Of a stretch of 23,794 bases of DNA, positions 14,944 through 22,923 are shown one piece after another. Numbering within the stretch: position 1 is the first letter of the stretch; each line of letters opens with the position of its first letter. The stretch comes from CAYJLB01 sp964370845 (GTDB lineage: Bacteria; Bacillota; Clostridia; Oscillospirales; Ruminococcaceae), in contig CAYJLB010000031.1 in NCBI GenBank assembly GCA_964370845.1, positions 1-23,794 of the forward strand, written 5' to 3'. The notes below the pieces were generated by a model, which was given only the letters and a program-made list of their open reading frames with translations, was not told the origin of the DNA and made no database searches. The position numbers and the translations under genes are program-made.

Positions 14944-15462
14944 ATGAAAAACACTGGAACAAAAAAACTAATATTCACATCACTATTTGCAGCATTAATT
15001 TGCGTTGCTACCTTTGCAATTAAAATTCCTTGGGGGAATGGATATATTCACCTTGGGGACTCGTTAAACTATCTTGCTTCTTGCATTTTGCCTTTTCCCT
15101 TTGGAGTTTTTTCGGGTGGAATAGGTGGAGCTTTAGCTGATTTATTAGCGGGTTATCATATGTATATTATTCCGACTTTAATTGTAAAAATGCTCAACTC
15201 TGCGTGCTTTTACATATTGTTTACTTATAGACAAAGTAAATTAGTTTGTATAAAAAACATTATTGCAGTGGTTCTTACAACTTTGGTAACAGTCTTTGGA
15301 TATTTTGTAGCTGAGATAATTTTATACGGACTTCCTGGGGCATTGCTTACTCTTGTGCCTAGTTTAATTCAAGGAATTGGCGCTGGAGTGTTGTTTTTTA
15401 TAATCGCTGCTGTTTTGGATAAAACAGGATTAACTTTTAAAATGAAAAATTCATTAAAATAA
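14944..15462 (+). CDS. ECF transporter S component, probably for vitamin B6
   Basis: 172 aa membrane protein with about six hydrophobic segments, the substrate-binding subunit of an energy-coupling-factor importer. The first helix carries the small-residue face SLFAALICVATF that contacts EcfT. NGYIHLGDSLNYLA and GGIGGALADLLAGY are hallmark loops of the clostridial S-component group. The ATG at 14944 follows AGAAGGAGAG. No energising module (EcfA, EcfA', EcfT) is next to it, as is usual for group II systems that share one module encoded elsewhere. Pyridoxine or a related B6 vitamer is inferred from the kinase directly upstream; hydroxymethylpyrimidine is the main alternative. Confidence 0.85.
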   Translation: MKNTGTKKLIFTSLFAALICVATFAIKIPWGNGYIHLGDSLNYLASCILPFPFGVFSGGIGGALADLLAGYHMYIIPTLIVKMLNSACFYILFTYRQSKLVCIKNIIAVVLTTLVTVFGYFVAEIILYGLPGALLTLVPSLIQGIGAGVLFFIIAAVLDKTGLTFKMKNSLK

Positions 15463-15488
15463 ATTAAAATTGAATTAAATAATTACAA

Positions 15489-15534
15489 AAAAATAAGTGA
15501 AAAGCTATTGTTCGATAGTTTTTCGCTTATTTTT
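15489..15534 (+). terminator. Intrinsic terminator of the vitamin B6 unit
   Basis: An approximately 20-bp stem with two G-U pairs (15489-15508 and 15515-15534) and a 6-nt TGTTCG loop ends in a T run. It separates this unit from the dcw promoter. Confidence 0.9.
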
Positions 15535-15602
15535 GTTTAATATTCACAAAAAACTTTTCGATAATTTATGCAAAATTATATTGAAACATTTACCCAAAGT
15601 GG

Positions 15603-15631
15603 TTGATATTTATTCAATTTGCCTGTATAAT
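15603..15631 (+). promoter_or_regulatory. Promoter of the dcw cluster
   Basis: TTGATA (15603-15608), a 17-nt spacer and TATAAT with a TG one base before it (15626-15631) lie about 60 nt upstream of mraZ. The expected transcription start is near 15638, immediately before the phased repeats. Confidence 0.85.
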
Positions 15632-15640
15632 ATATATCAA

Positions 15641-15680
15641 AGGTGTTTTGTGGTGTTTTGTGGATATTTTAGGTTGTGGA
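15641..15680 (+). promoter_or_regulatory. mraZ: Candidate MraZ operator: four 10-bp-phased GG repeats
   Basis: Four consecutive 10-bp units begin AGGTG, TGGTG, TGGAT and AGGTT. The first two are identical from the second base on (GGTGTTTTG). They run from the transcription start into the mraZ ribosome binding site. Known MraZ operators are short G-rich direct repeats on one helix face with a 10-bp period, such as TGGGN separated by 5 nt in Escherichia coli. Binding here is inferred. Confidence 0.7.
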
Positions 15681-15689
15681 GGTGAGGTT

Positions 15690-16121
15690 TTGTTCGATAA
15701 TATGTTAATGGGAACGCATTTTCATAGTATGGATGCGAAGGGGAGAATGAATTTTCCTACTAAAATTAAAGATGTTATCGGGGAAACTTTCGTTATCACA
15801 AAAGGATTTGATGACTGTATATTTGTTTATTCAGTTGAAGATTTTCAAATTCTTGTTGAAAAAATAAAAGCTTTGCCACTTTCAAAAGGTAGGAAATTAC
15901 AACGTTTTTTTATGGCTAGTGCTTGTGAAATTACTGTGGACAAGCTTGGAAGAATTGTTATTCCGCAGCCTTTAAGGGAACACGCTAACTTAGAAAGAGA
16001 GATAGTTGTTGTTGGTGTTTCTGATAGAGCTGAAATTTGGGACAAGTCCTCTTGGGAGGAAATTAATAACAATGTTTCACAAGAAGAAATGGACGAAGTA
16101 ATGGAAGATATTGATTTTTAA
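15690..16121 (+). CDS. mraZ: Transcriptional regulator MraZ
   Basis: Small DNA-binding regulator that heads and controls the division and cell wall cluster. The protein has the usual two SpoVT/AbrB-like repeats: DAKGR at 15-19 and DKLGRIVIP at 84-92. I chose the TTG at 15690 (143 aa) because GGAGGTG ends 5 nt upstream. The in-frame ATG at 15702 gives a start (MLMGTH) closer to the family's usual MFMGEY, but at 17 nt is too far from that site. The acidic C-terminal tail is usual. The gene is followed after 70 nt by rsmH. The phased repeats in its leader suggest that it represses its own operon. Confidence 0.93.
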   Translation: MFDNMLMGTHFHSMDAKGRMNFPTKIKDVIGETFVITKGFDDCIFVYSVEDFQILVEKIKALPLSKGRKLQRFFMASACEITVDKLGRIVIPQPLREHANLEREIVVVGVSDRAEIWDKSSWEEINNNVSQEEMDEVMEDIDF

Positions 16122-16152
16122 TGAAAATATTCTGACAAGAAAAATGTCTACA

Positions 16153-16179
16153 AATAGAAAAAATTTCTATTAATAGAAA
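16153..16179. repeat. Overlapping inverted repeats between mraZ and rsmH
   Basis: AATAGAAA, TTTCTATT and AATAGAAA occur in succession (16153-16160, 16164-16171, 16172-16179). The middle copy can pair with either neighbour, and the right-hand pair forms a perfect 16-bp palindrome ending just before the rsmH ribosome binding site (GGGGA at 16181). It could tune translation or bind a protein. Chance in AT-rich DNA is possible. Confidence 0.4.
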
Positions 16180-16191
16180 TGGGGACAACAA

Positions 16192-17118
16192 GTGGAATTT
16201 AATCATATTTCTGTTTTGCTTTCCGAGTGTATAAACGGTTTAAACATTAATCCTGAGGGAATTTATGTTGACGGAACTTCGGGTGGAGCAGGTCATACAA
16301 AAGAAATTGCAAAAAAACTTACAACAGGGAGAATTATTGCCATAGACCGTGACCCTGATGCTATAAAAGTTATAACTCAAAGGCTTGAAGGGTTTAATGC
16401 TACTATTGTAAATGATAATTATTCAAATATTAAATATGTTTTGAGTAATTTAGATTTGCAAGGTGTGGACGGGATTTTACTTGACCTTGGAGTTTCTTCT
16501 CATCAACTTGATACGGGGGAAAGAGGTTTTTCTTTTCACGTTGACGCACCTTTAGACATGAGAATGAGTAAAGATGGAATTTCTGCAAAAGATATTATAA
16601 ATGAATATACTTATGAACAATTGGCGAAAATAATTTTTGAGTTTGGGGAAGAAAAATTTTCTCGAAGTATTGCGTCAAATATTGTTAAACAAAGGGAAAT
16701 CGCTCCTATTAACACAACTTTAGAGCTTGCGGAAATTATAAAGAGATCTGTTCCGGCTAAAGTAAGGAGAGAGAAAAATCCTTGTAGAAAAACTTTTCAA
16801 GCAATTAGAATTGCTGTGAATAGAGAGTTTGAACATTTGTCAGAGGGGCTTGATGGTGCTTTTGATATGTTATCTGTAGGTGGAAGATTAGCGGTTATAA
16901 CTTTCCATTCTTTAGAAGATAGAATGGTGAAGCAAAGATTTGCTAGTTTTTGCAAAGGTTGCATTTGTCCACCCGATTTTCCTCAATGTGTGTGCGGGAA
17001 AACGCCAAGGGGGAAACTTGTTAATAGAAAACCTATTGAACCATCGCAAGAGGAATTAGAACAAAATAAAAGAAGTAGAAGTGCTAAACTCAGAGTTATT
17101 GAGAAATTAGCAGACTAG
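16192..17118 (+). CDS. rsmH: 16S rRNA (cytosine(1402)-N4)-methyltransferase
   Basis: Methylates N4 of C1402 in the ribosomal P site using S-adenosylmethionine; formerly mraW. The GTG at 16192 gives 308 aa and follows GGGGA by 6 nt. HISVLLSE at the N-terminus, the SAM loop DGTSGGAGHT (27-36), AIDRDPDAI, LLDLGVSSHQLD, GFSFHVDAPLDMRM, RKTFQAIRIAVNREFEHL and TFHSLEDRMVKQRF are all present. The Cys-rich CKGCICPPDFPQCVCGK segment near the C-terminus is usual in clostridial members. It is the second gene of the dcw operon, 17 nt before ftsL. Confidence 0.96.
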   Translation: MEFNHISVLLSECINGLNINPEGIYVDGTSGGAGHTKEIAKKLTTGRIIAIDRDPDAIKVITQRLEGFNATIVNDNYSNIKYVLSNLDLQGVDGILLDLGVSSHQLDTGERGFSFHVDAPLDMRMSKDGISAKDIINEYTYEQLAKIIFEFGEEKFSRSIASNIVKQREIAPINTTLELAEIIKRSVPAKVRREKNPCRKTFQAIRIAVNREFEHLSEGLDGAFDMLSVGGRLAVITFHSLEDRMVKQRFASFCKGCICPPDFPQCVCGKTPRGKLVNRKPIEPSQEELEQNKRSRSAKLRVIEKLAD

Positions 17119-17135
17119 CAGAAGGGGGAACTGGA

Positions 17136-17606
17136 ATGGCACGCCGTGACAATTTAGCATATGACATATCGATATATGAGAATTTGCCGAAAAAGCAAGC
17201 TGAACCTAAGATAAGAGTTAAAAAGAATACTAGGAAGAAAACCATTTCAGCATTCAAATCTCTTATGGTAGCCACGTTTACAGGGTTTGTACTATGTGCA
17301 ATTCTCTACGGAAACGTGCGTACTACCGAGCTATATTCTTACGAAGCGGAATTAAAGGCAGAAATTGCTGAAGTGAACAGTGAAAATGACAGAATGGAAG
17401 CTGAACTTGAAAGCAAAATTTCTCTAAATAGTATCGACTCATACGCAGTGGACGTTTTAGGTTTGCAAAAACTCGAAAAAACTCAAATTCAGTATCTTGA
17501 GGTAGATAATAGCAATTTTACAAAAGTTGAAGTTGAGGAAGGAAAATCTGTTTTTGACACAGCGAAAGATTGGTTTTTCTCAGTTTTGGAATATATAGGA
17601 ATATAA
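17136..17606 (+). CDS. ftsL: FtsL-like cell division protein
   Basis: 156 aa bitopic membrane protein of the divisome that would act with FtsB/DivIC in recruiting or activating the septal synthase. A basic cytoplasmic N-terminus (1-38) is followed by one membrane helix at about 39-58 and a coiled coil at about 66-97 (ELYSYEAELKAEIAEVNSEN), typical of FtsL/DivIC. The C-terminal 40 residues are acidic. GAAGGGGG precedes the ATG. FtsL proteins diverge strongly, so the call rests on architecture and on the position between rsmH and the penicillin-binding protein gene. Confidence 0.85.
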   Translation: MARRDNLAYDISIYENLPKKQAEPKIRVKKNTRKKTISAFKSLMVATFTGFVLCAILYGNVRTTELYSYEAELKAEIAEVNSENDRMEAELESKISLNSIDSYAVDVLGLQKLEKTQIQYLEVDNSNFTKVEVEEGKSVFDTAKDWFFSVLEYIGI

Positions 17607-17625
17607 TGAATAAAATTAATTGACG

Positions 17626-17685
17626 GAAAGTTAAGTTTATACTTCATAATGTTAAAGCATAGATGAAGATTTATACTTAGCTTTC
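17626..17685 (+). other. Long imperfect hairpin between ftsL and the PBP gene
   Basis: GAAAGTTAAGT (17626-17636) pairs with ACTTAGCTTTC (17675-17685), 11 bp with one G-U. Inside it CTTCAT pairs with ATGAAG, leaving a 15-nt loop and a short internal loop. No strong T run follows, so it is not a standard terminator; it may be an attenuator or RNA processing site. Confidence 0.4.
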
Positions 17686-17711
17686 TTTGCATAAATAAAG
17701 GGTGAAAAATT

Positions 17712-17798
17712 TTGTCCTTTTTAAAGAGATTTGTCGTTTATTGGTTAAAAAGTGAGGAGTTGTATTTTTTATGTCGACAAAGCCGACGTCGTCGATGA
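17712..17798 (+). CDS. Possible 28-codon leader peptide overlapping the PBP start
   Basis: TTG at 17712 is preceded by AAAGGGTGA at a 7-nt spacing and opens a 28-codon frame (starting MSFLKRFVVYWLKSEE) that ends 28 nt inside the PBP gene. Translation of it could couple to, or control, the PBP start. It could equally be a chance frame; there is no homology evidence. Confidence 0.2.
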   Translation: MSFLKRFVVYWLKSEELYFLCRQSRRRR

Positions 17799-19984
17799 AA
17801 AGACGGCTTAATGGTGTGGTTGCGTTAGTTGTTGTTGCTTTTACAGTTTACATAATGGTAAATTTAATAGATGCAGCAATTATAAATAGCAATGAATATC
17901 AAAGTTACGCTAATGCGCAACAATTTACTTCAGTTAGTATTGATGCAATGCGTGGTTCAATTTATGACGCAAATGGCGAAGTTTTAGCCAAAAGCGGAAC
18001 GGTTTACAACATATATTTAGACCCTGTTACCTTGGAGAAAAATGACCCTGATAAAAAAGATTTAATCTTTGATACTTTGGCGGAAATTCTTGAGATAGAC
18101 AGAAGTTTTATCGTTGAACGTTCTCAAAAAGAAACGGGTTATGAAATATTAAAAAGAGAAGTTGACGAAGTAATTAAAGATGAAATAGTTGCTTTTATTG
18201 ATGCGAATAATATAACTTCCATTGGTGCAGAAGCTACGCTAAAAAGATTTTATCCTAACAATGAATTAGCTGCGGCAGTTATTGGGTTTACAGGATTTGA
18301 GGGGAATGGTGAATACGGACTAGAAGCACAATATGATGAGTATTTGTCAGGTGTTGACGGAAAAGTTATTATGGCTAGGGATGCACAAGGTGGACAAATG
18401 CCATACCGCTATGAACAAGCTTTTGAAGCACAAGATGGAAATTCATTAGTATTAAACATAGACCTTACTATTCAGCATTACTTAGAAAGTGAACTTAGTG
18501 AAACTGTTGATGAACATAACCCTAATGAGAGGGCAACTGGGATAATTATGAATGCAAATACTGGGGAAATTCTTGCTATGGCATCTGTCCCTGGTTATGA
18601 TTTGAATAATTATTCGACTATTTACGATACCGAAACAAGACTTTTACTTGAGGAACTGGATAAAACCACTGACGAGTATGCAACTGAGCGTGCTATAGCT
18701 TGGGAAACTCAATGGAAAAACAAAGCCATAAGCGAATTGTACTTTCCTGGGTCGGTTTTTAAGGTTATAACTGGGGCGGCGGCTTTAGAAGAAAAATCTG
18801 TTTCACTTACCGACACTTTTTCTTGTTACGGCTCACATTCAGTAGCTGATACAACTTTTAGATGTTGGAATGATAAAGTTCATGGAGAGCAAACTTTTGT
18901 TGAGGCGATGACAAATTCTTGTAACCCTGCTTTTATTCAAATTGGGGAAGAACTTGGATATGAAAAATTTGTTGATTACTTTGTTTCTTTTGGGTTAGCG
19001 GAAAAAACAGGGATTGATTTACCTGGTGAAGCGTCAAGTATAAATATGTCAACTTACCCAGCGAACTCTGTAACTTTGGCTTCAAGTTCCTTTGGACAAA
19101 CGAATAAAGTTACTCCTATTGAAATGATTACTGCTTATGCGGCTGTAATTAATGGTGGATATTTGGTAACTCCTTATGTTGTTGATAGAATTGTTGACTC
19201 AAACGGAAATGTTGTAGAACAATTTGAACCTACAATAAAAAGACAGGTTATTTCGGAAGAAACGTCGGAAATTATGCGTTCTACCCTTGAAACTGTTGTA
19301 GTGGAAAACGGCGGTAGTAATGCTTATATTCAAGGTTTTTCTATCGGTGGAAAATCGGGAACGTCACAAAAACTTGATATAGCGGGCGGTTCGGAAGTTT
19401 ATGTTTCTTCTTACTGTGCTTTTGCTCCAGCTGATGACCCTGAAATTATAATGCTTGTAATGGTTGATGAACCTTCTAATGGTGACTATTTTGGTTCGAA
19501 AGTTGCGGCTCCTGTTGTTAGGAATGTTTTTGAGGAAGTTTTACCTTATTTAGGACATTTCCCTGAATATACTGAGGAAGAATATGAAAATATGGCTGTA
19601 ATACTTCCTTCTGTTGAGGAAGAAAATGTTACTGCTGCACAAAACACATTGACAGCTTTAGATTTAAATGTTGAAGTTGTAGGTGACGGTGATACAGTTG
19701 TAAGACAAGTGCCTGAAGGTAACCAATCTATGCCAAGATATGGCAATGTTATTTTATATACAACAAATGAAAGTAAAACTGTTTTTGCTGTCCCTGATGT
19801 AACAGGAATGACTTTATCGGAAGCTAATACTGCTATAACAAACGCTGGATTTAACTTTATGGCAACAGGCGGCGCGGCGAATTATTCGGGTGCAATCGCT
19901 GTTTCTCAAAGTTATTTAGGCGGGCAGGTTGAAAAGGGTACAGTTATTCAAGTTGAATTTATGTCAAACGATGAAACTGGTTGA
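17771..19984 (+). CDS. Class B penicillin-binding protein with two PASTA domains (SpoVD/FtsI type)
   Basis: Membrane-anchored transpeptidase that cross-links peptidoglycan at the division septum or in the spore cortex. The 737 aa protein has a short cytoplasmic tail, a membrane helix at about 13-37, a dimerisation domain with MRGSIYDANGEVLA (60-73), and a transpeptidase domain with all three active-site motifs: SVFK (Ser 328, Lys 331), SCN (383-385) and KSGT (528-531). Two PASTA domains follow at about 606-668 and 670-733. GAGGAG lies 11 nt before the ATG. PASTA domains make it SpoVD- or PBP2x-like. It is the only class B PBP in the visible cluster, so I cannot decide between vegetative FtsI and sporulation-specific SpoVD. 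Confidence 0.94.
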   Translation: MSTKPTSSMKRRLNGVVALVVVAFTVYIMVNLIDAAIINSNEYQSYANAQQFTSVSIDAMRGSIYDANGEVLAKSGTVYNIYLDPVTLEKNDPDKKDLIFDTLAEILEIDRSFIVERSQKETGYEILKREVDEVIKDEIVAFIDANNITSIGAEATLKRFYPNNELAAAVIGFTGFEGNGEYGLEAQYDEYLSGVDGKVIMARDAQGGQMPYRYEQAFEAQDGNSLVLNIDLTIQHYLESELSETVDEHNPNERATGIIMNANTGEILAMASVPGYDLNNYSTIYDTETRLLLEELDKTTDEYATERAIAWETQWKNKAISELYFPGSVFKVITGAAALEEKSVSLTDTFSCYGSHSVADTTFRCWNDKVHGEQTFVEAMTNSCNPAFIQIGEELGYEKFVDYFVSFGLAEKTGIDLPGEASSINMSTYPANSVTLASSSFGQTNKVTPIEMITAYAAVINGGYLVTPYVVDRIVDSNGNVVEQFEPTIKRQVISEETSEIMRSTLETVVVENGGSNAYIQGFSIGGKSGTSQKLDIAGGSEVYVSSYCAFAPADDPEIIMLVMVDEPSNGDYFGSKVAAPVVRNVFEEVLPYLGHFPEYTEEEYENMAVILPSVEEENVTAAQNTLTALDLNVEVVGDGDTVVRQVPEGNQSMPRYGNVILYTTNESKTVFAVPDVTGMTLSEANTAITNAGFNFMATGGAANYSGAIAVSQSYLGGQVEKGTVIQVEFMSNDETG

Positions 19985-20046
19985 TGCTTAAAGTATTATT
20001 ATAATAAGTTAAAATTAATTAAGTGAAAAATAGGAGTTGGTAGGCT

Positions 20047-21486
20047 ATGAAATTATACGAATTGTTAAATGATGTTGGCGACTTTGATATTACTAGTTTG
20101 CCACAAGAGGAAATCACTTTTGTTACCGATGATTCAAGAAAAGTTAGCGAGGGAACCCTTTTTATTTGCATTAAAGGACAAAACTTTGACGGTCATACAG
20201 TCGCGGAAGAAATGCTAGATAAGGGCGCAGTTGCAGTTGTTACAGAAAAAGATTTAGGCCTTAAAAATCAAATTATTGTAGAAAATTCAAGAGAGGCTTA
20301 TGGAATTATTTCTGCTAACTTTTTTAACCGTCCTGATAAAAGAATGAAAATTATCGGTGTTACGGGGACAAATGGAAAGACTACAATTACAACTGGAATA
20401 AAAAATATAATTAGTGAGTTTGGTATAAAAGCTGGACTTATTGGAACAAGCCAAAATGAAATAGGTGAAGAAGTTCTTCACGCAGATAAAACTACGCCCG
20501 AAGCATTTGAACTTTTTAAACTGCTGAATAATATGGCGGAAAGTGGTTGTGAATACGTTATTATGGAAGTTTCATCTCAAGCTTTAGAGCAAAGACGAGT
20601 TGGAAATATGCAGTTTGAAGTTGGAATATTCACAAATTTAACTCAAGATCATTTAGATGTTCACGGGGATATGGAAACTTATTATCTTGCGAAAAAAAGA
20701 ATGTTTTCACTTTGTAAAACTTCTTTAATAAACGAAGATGATGAGTATGGAATAAGATATTTTAATGAAGTTGATTGCGACAAGAAAAAGTTCAGCACCC
20801 AAAAAGAAAGTGATTTTTTTGCTGATTGTATAAAAATGTATGACCAAAAAAGTAGCTTTTTATATTCAAATGGAAAAGAAACTTATATGAGTGAATTTTT
20901 TATGCCTGGGGAATATAATGTTTCAAATGGTGTTGCAATTTTAGCTTGCCTTGAAACTTTAGGCTTTGATATGGGGAAAGTTACTGAGTTTTTATCACAG
21001 TTTAAGGGTGTAAAAGGTCGTTCAGAAGTAATTCCTACTTTAAGGGATTTTACTGTAATTTGCGATTATGCACATACTCCCGATGCTATAGAAAATGTTT
21101 TGTCAAATATGAAAAAATTTACAAGAGGACGATTAATTTGTCTTTTTGGTTGCGGTGGAAATCGTGATAAAAGAAAACGTCCTTTGATGTGTGTTGCAGC
21201 AGCAAAACATAGCGATTTTTTAGTTATAACATCTGATAATCCAAGAGATGAGGATCCAGATGCTATAATTGATGATATTGTTGTAGGACTAAAGGGTTTT
21301 CACACTCCTTATATTAGAATTACAGACAGGAGAGAAGCAATTTTTTATTCAATAAAGAATGCTAAACCGGGTGATGTTATTGTCCTTGCTGGAAAAGGGC
21401 ACGAGGATTATCAAGTTTTACCTAACAACGAAAAAATTCATTTCGATGAAAGAGAAGTAGTTGCAGAAGGTTTAAAATTATTATAA
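20047..21486 (+). CDS. murE: UDP-MurNAc-L-Ala-D-Glu:meso-diaminopimelate ligase
   Basis: Adds the third amino acid to the peptidoglycan precursor in the cytoplasm. 479 aa with the three Mur ligase domains: the N-terminal UDP-binding domain with DDSRKV, the ATP domain with GVTGTNGKTT (104-113), TTPE (149-152), EVSSQAL, TNLTQDHLDVHG and YLAKKRMF (expected carbamylated Lys), and the C-terminal domain with DYAHTPDAI and FGCGGNRDKRKRP. The motif DNPR (397-400) is the one associated with meso-diaminopimelate rather than L-lysine. GRSEV replaces the more usual GRFE/GRME, a minor deviation. A GGAG element lies about 11 nt before the ATG. It lies 62 nt after the PBP gene. Confidence 0.96.
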   Translation: MKLYELLNDVGDFDITSLPQEEITFVTDDSRKVSEGTLFICIKGQNFDGHTVAEEMLDKGAVAVVTEKDLGLKNQIIVENSREAYGIISANFFNRPDKRMKIIGVTGTNGKTTITTGIKNIISEFGIKAGLIGTSQNEIGEEVLHADKTTPEAFELFKLLNNMAESGCEYVIMEVSSQALEQRRVGNMQFEVGIFTNLTQDHLDVHGDMETYYLAKKRMFSLCKTSLINEDDEYGIRYFNEVDCDKKKFSTQKESDFFADCIKMYDQKSSFLYSNGKETYMSEFFMPGEYNVSNGVAILACLETLGFDMGKVTEFLSQFKGVKGRSEVIPTLRDFTVICDYAHTPDAIENVLSNMKKFTRGRLICLFGCGGNRDKRKRPLMCVAAAKHSDFLVITSDNPRDEDPDAIIDDIVVGLKGFHTPYIRITDRREAIFYSIKNAKPGDVIVLAGKGHEDYQVLPNNEKIHFDEREVVAEGLKLL

Positions 21487-21513
21487 ATTAATTTGAGAGG
21501 AAGAAACAGACTA

Positions 21514-22881
21514 GTGGAAAATTTGACATTAATTGAGATTATTAACGCAGTACAAGGTAGTTATGGCTATCCAGCACAAGAGATTGTTTCTTCTATTTGC
21601 ACAGATACAAGAGAGTTAGACAGCAGTAAAAAATGTTTATTTGTCGCTTTAAAAGGAGAAAATTTTGACGGGCATAATTTTGTTGAACAAGCTTTAAGTC
21701 AAGGCGCAGTCGCAGCAATTACAAACCGCCCGATTTTGGGAAGTAAATGTATTATTGTTGATGACACAAGAAAGGCATTGCTTGATATTGCTTCATATTA
21801 CCGAAATAAATTCGATATTGAATTAATCGGAATTACGGGAAGTGTAGGAAAAACAACCACAAAAGAAATGGTTTCTTTAGTTTTAGAGAGTGAATTTTCT
21901 ACATTAAAAACTCTTGGAAACTTAAACAATGAGATTGGTTTGCCAAAGACACTGTTTAGGTTAGAAAACACACATAAATGTGGAGTTTTAGAAATGGGAA
22001 TGTCCGATTTTGGTGAAATTTCAAGGCTCTCAATGTGTGCAAGACCGACTATTTCGATTATAACAAATATCGGTTATTCTCACATTGAAAATTTAGGTTC
22101 TGTTGAAGGGATTTTAAAGGCTAAAATGGAAATTCTAGACGGAATGGATTATAGTTCCCCTATCATTTTAAATGGTGATGATAAGTTGCTTTATGACAAA
22201 GGTTTGGAGCTTAGAAATAGTAGAAATATTACTTTCTATGGAATTCAAAATAAAAAATGTGACTACTATGCTTCAAATATTAAAACAAGTGGATTTGAAA
22301 CGGAATTTGATATAAATTATGACAATAAAGTTGTTAAAGCAAAGCTGAATTGTATTGGTTCACACAATGTATTGAATGCTGTTGCGGCATTTGTTACTGG
22401 GAAATTGTTAAACATTTCTGACGAGGTTATTGTTAGTTCGCTGCTTGGATTTAAACCAGATAATCTAAGACAAAACATTGTTCAAAAAGGTGAACAGCTG
22501 CTTATAATCGATTGTTATAACGCAAGTCCTGATTCAATGAAATCTGCCCTTGCTGTATTGAGTGAGATTAATCCAGAAAACAATGGGCGAAGAATTGCGG
22601 TCCTTGGCGATATGTTTGAACTTGGAAGTAAAGCTAAACAGCTTCACAAAAAAGTTGGAACTTATGTTAAAAATTCTAAGGCGGAAATTTTAGTTTGTGT
22701 GGGCGAAAATGCGATTAATATAAAAAATGGATTTGATAATGAAAAATCTGTCCATTTTGAAGATAAAAATGATGCAATTTCTTACTTAAAAGAAATATTG
22801 CAAAAAGATGACGTTGTTTTATTTAAAGCAAGTCGTGGAATGAAGTTTGAAGAAATTATTGACGGACTTTATAAAGATTAA
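21514..22881 (+). CDS. murF: UDP-MurNAc-tripeptide:D-Ala-D-Ala ligase
   Basis: Adds D-Ala-D-Ala to complete the soluble pentapeptide precursor. The GTG at 21514 (455 aa) is chosen because AGAGGAAG lies about 10 nt upstream; the in-frame TTG at 21493 sits on that ribosome binding site. Visible features are NLTLIEII at the N-terminus, DTRELDSSKKCLFVALKGENFDGH, the ATP loop GITGSVGKTTTKEM (P-loop at about 109-116), NLNNEIGLPKTLF, EMGMSDFGEI, TNIGYSHIE with the Mg-site His, and the C-terminal DCYNASPDSMKSAL. It follows murE by 27 nt and precedes mraY by 42 nt. Confidence 0.95.
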   Translation: MENLTLIEIINAVQGSYGYPAQEIVSSICTDTRELDSSKKCLFVALKGENFDGHNFVEQALSQGAVAAITNRPILGSKCIIVDDTRKALLDIASYYRNKFDIELIGITGSVGKTTTKEMVSLVLESEFSTLKTLGNLNNEIGLPKTLFRLENTHKCGVLEMGMSDFGEISRLSMCARPTISIITNIGYSHIENLGSVEGILKAKMEILDGMDYSSPIILNGDDKLLYDKGLELRNSRNITFYGIQNKKCDYYASNIKTSGFETEFDINYDNKVVKAKLNCIGSHNVLNAVAAFVTGKLLNISDEVIVSSLLGFKPDNLRQNIVQKGEQLLIIDCYNASPDSMKSALAVLSEINPENNGRRIAVLGDMFELGSKAKQLHKKVGTYVKNSKAEILVCVGENAINIKNGFDNEKSVHFEDKNDAISYLKEILQKDDVVLFKASRGMKFEEIIDGLYKD

Positions 22882-22923
22882 AAATAATAAATTTATAGGT
22901 TTTACACAGAAGGGGAATTTTAA

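Noticed and set aside
15497..15685. 62-codon frame between the B6 terminator and mraZ
   Set aside because: It begins inside the terminator stem and covers the dcw promoter and MraZ repeats; no coding signal.
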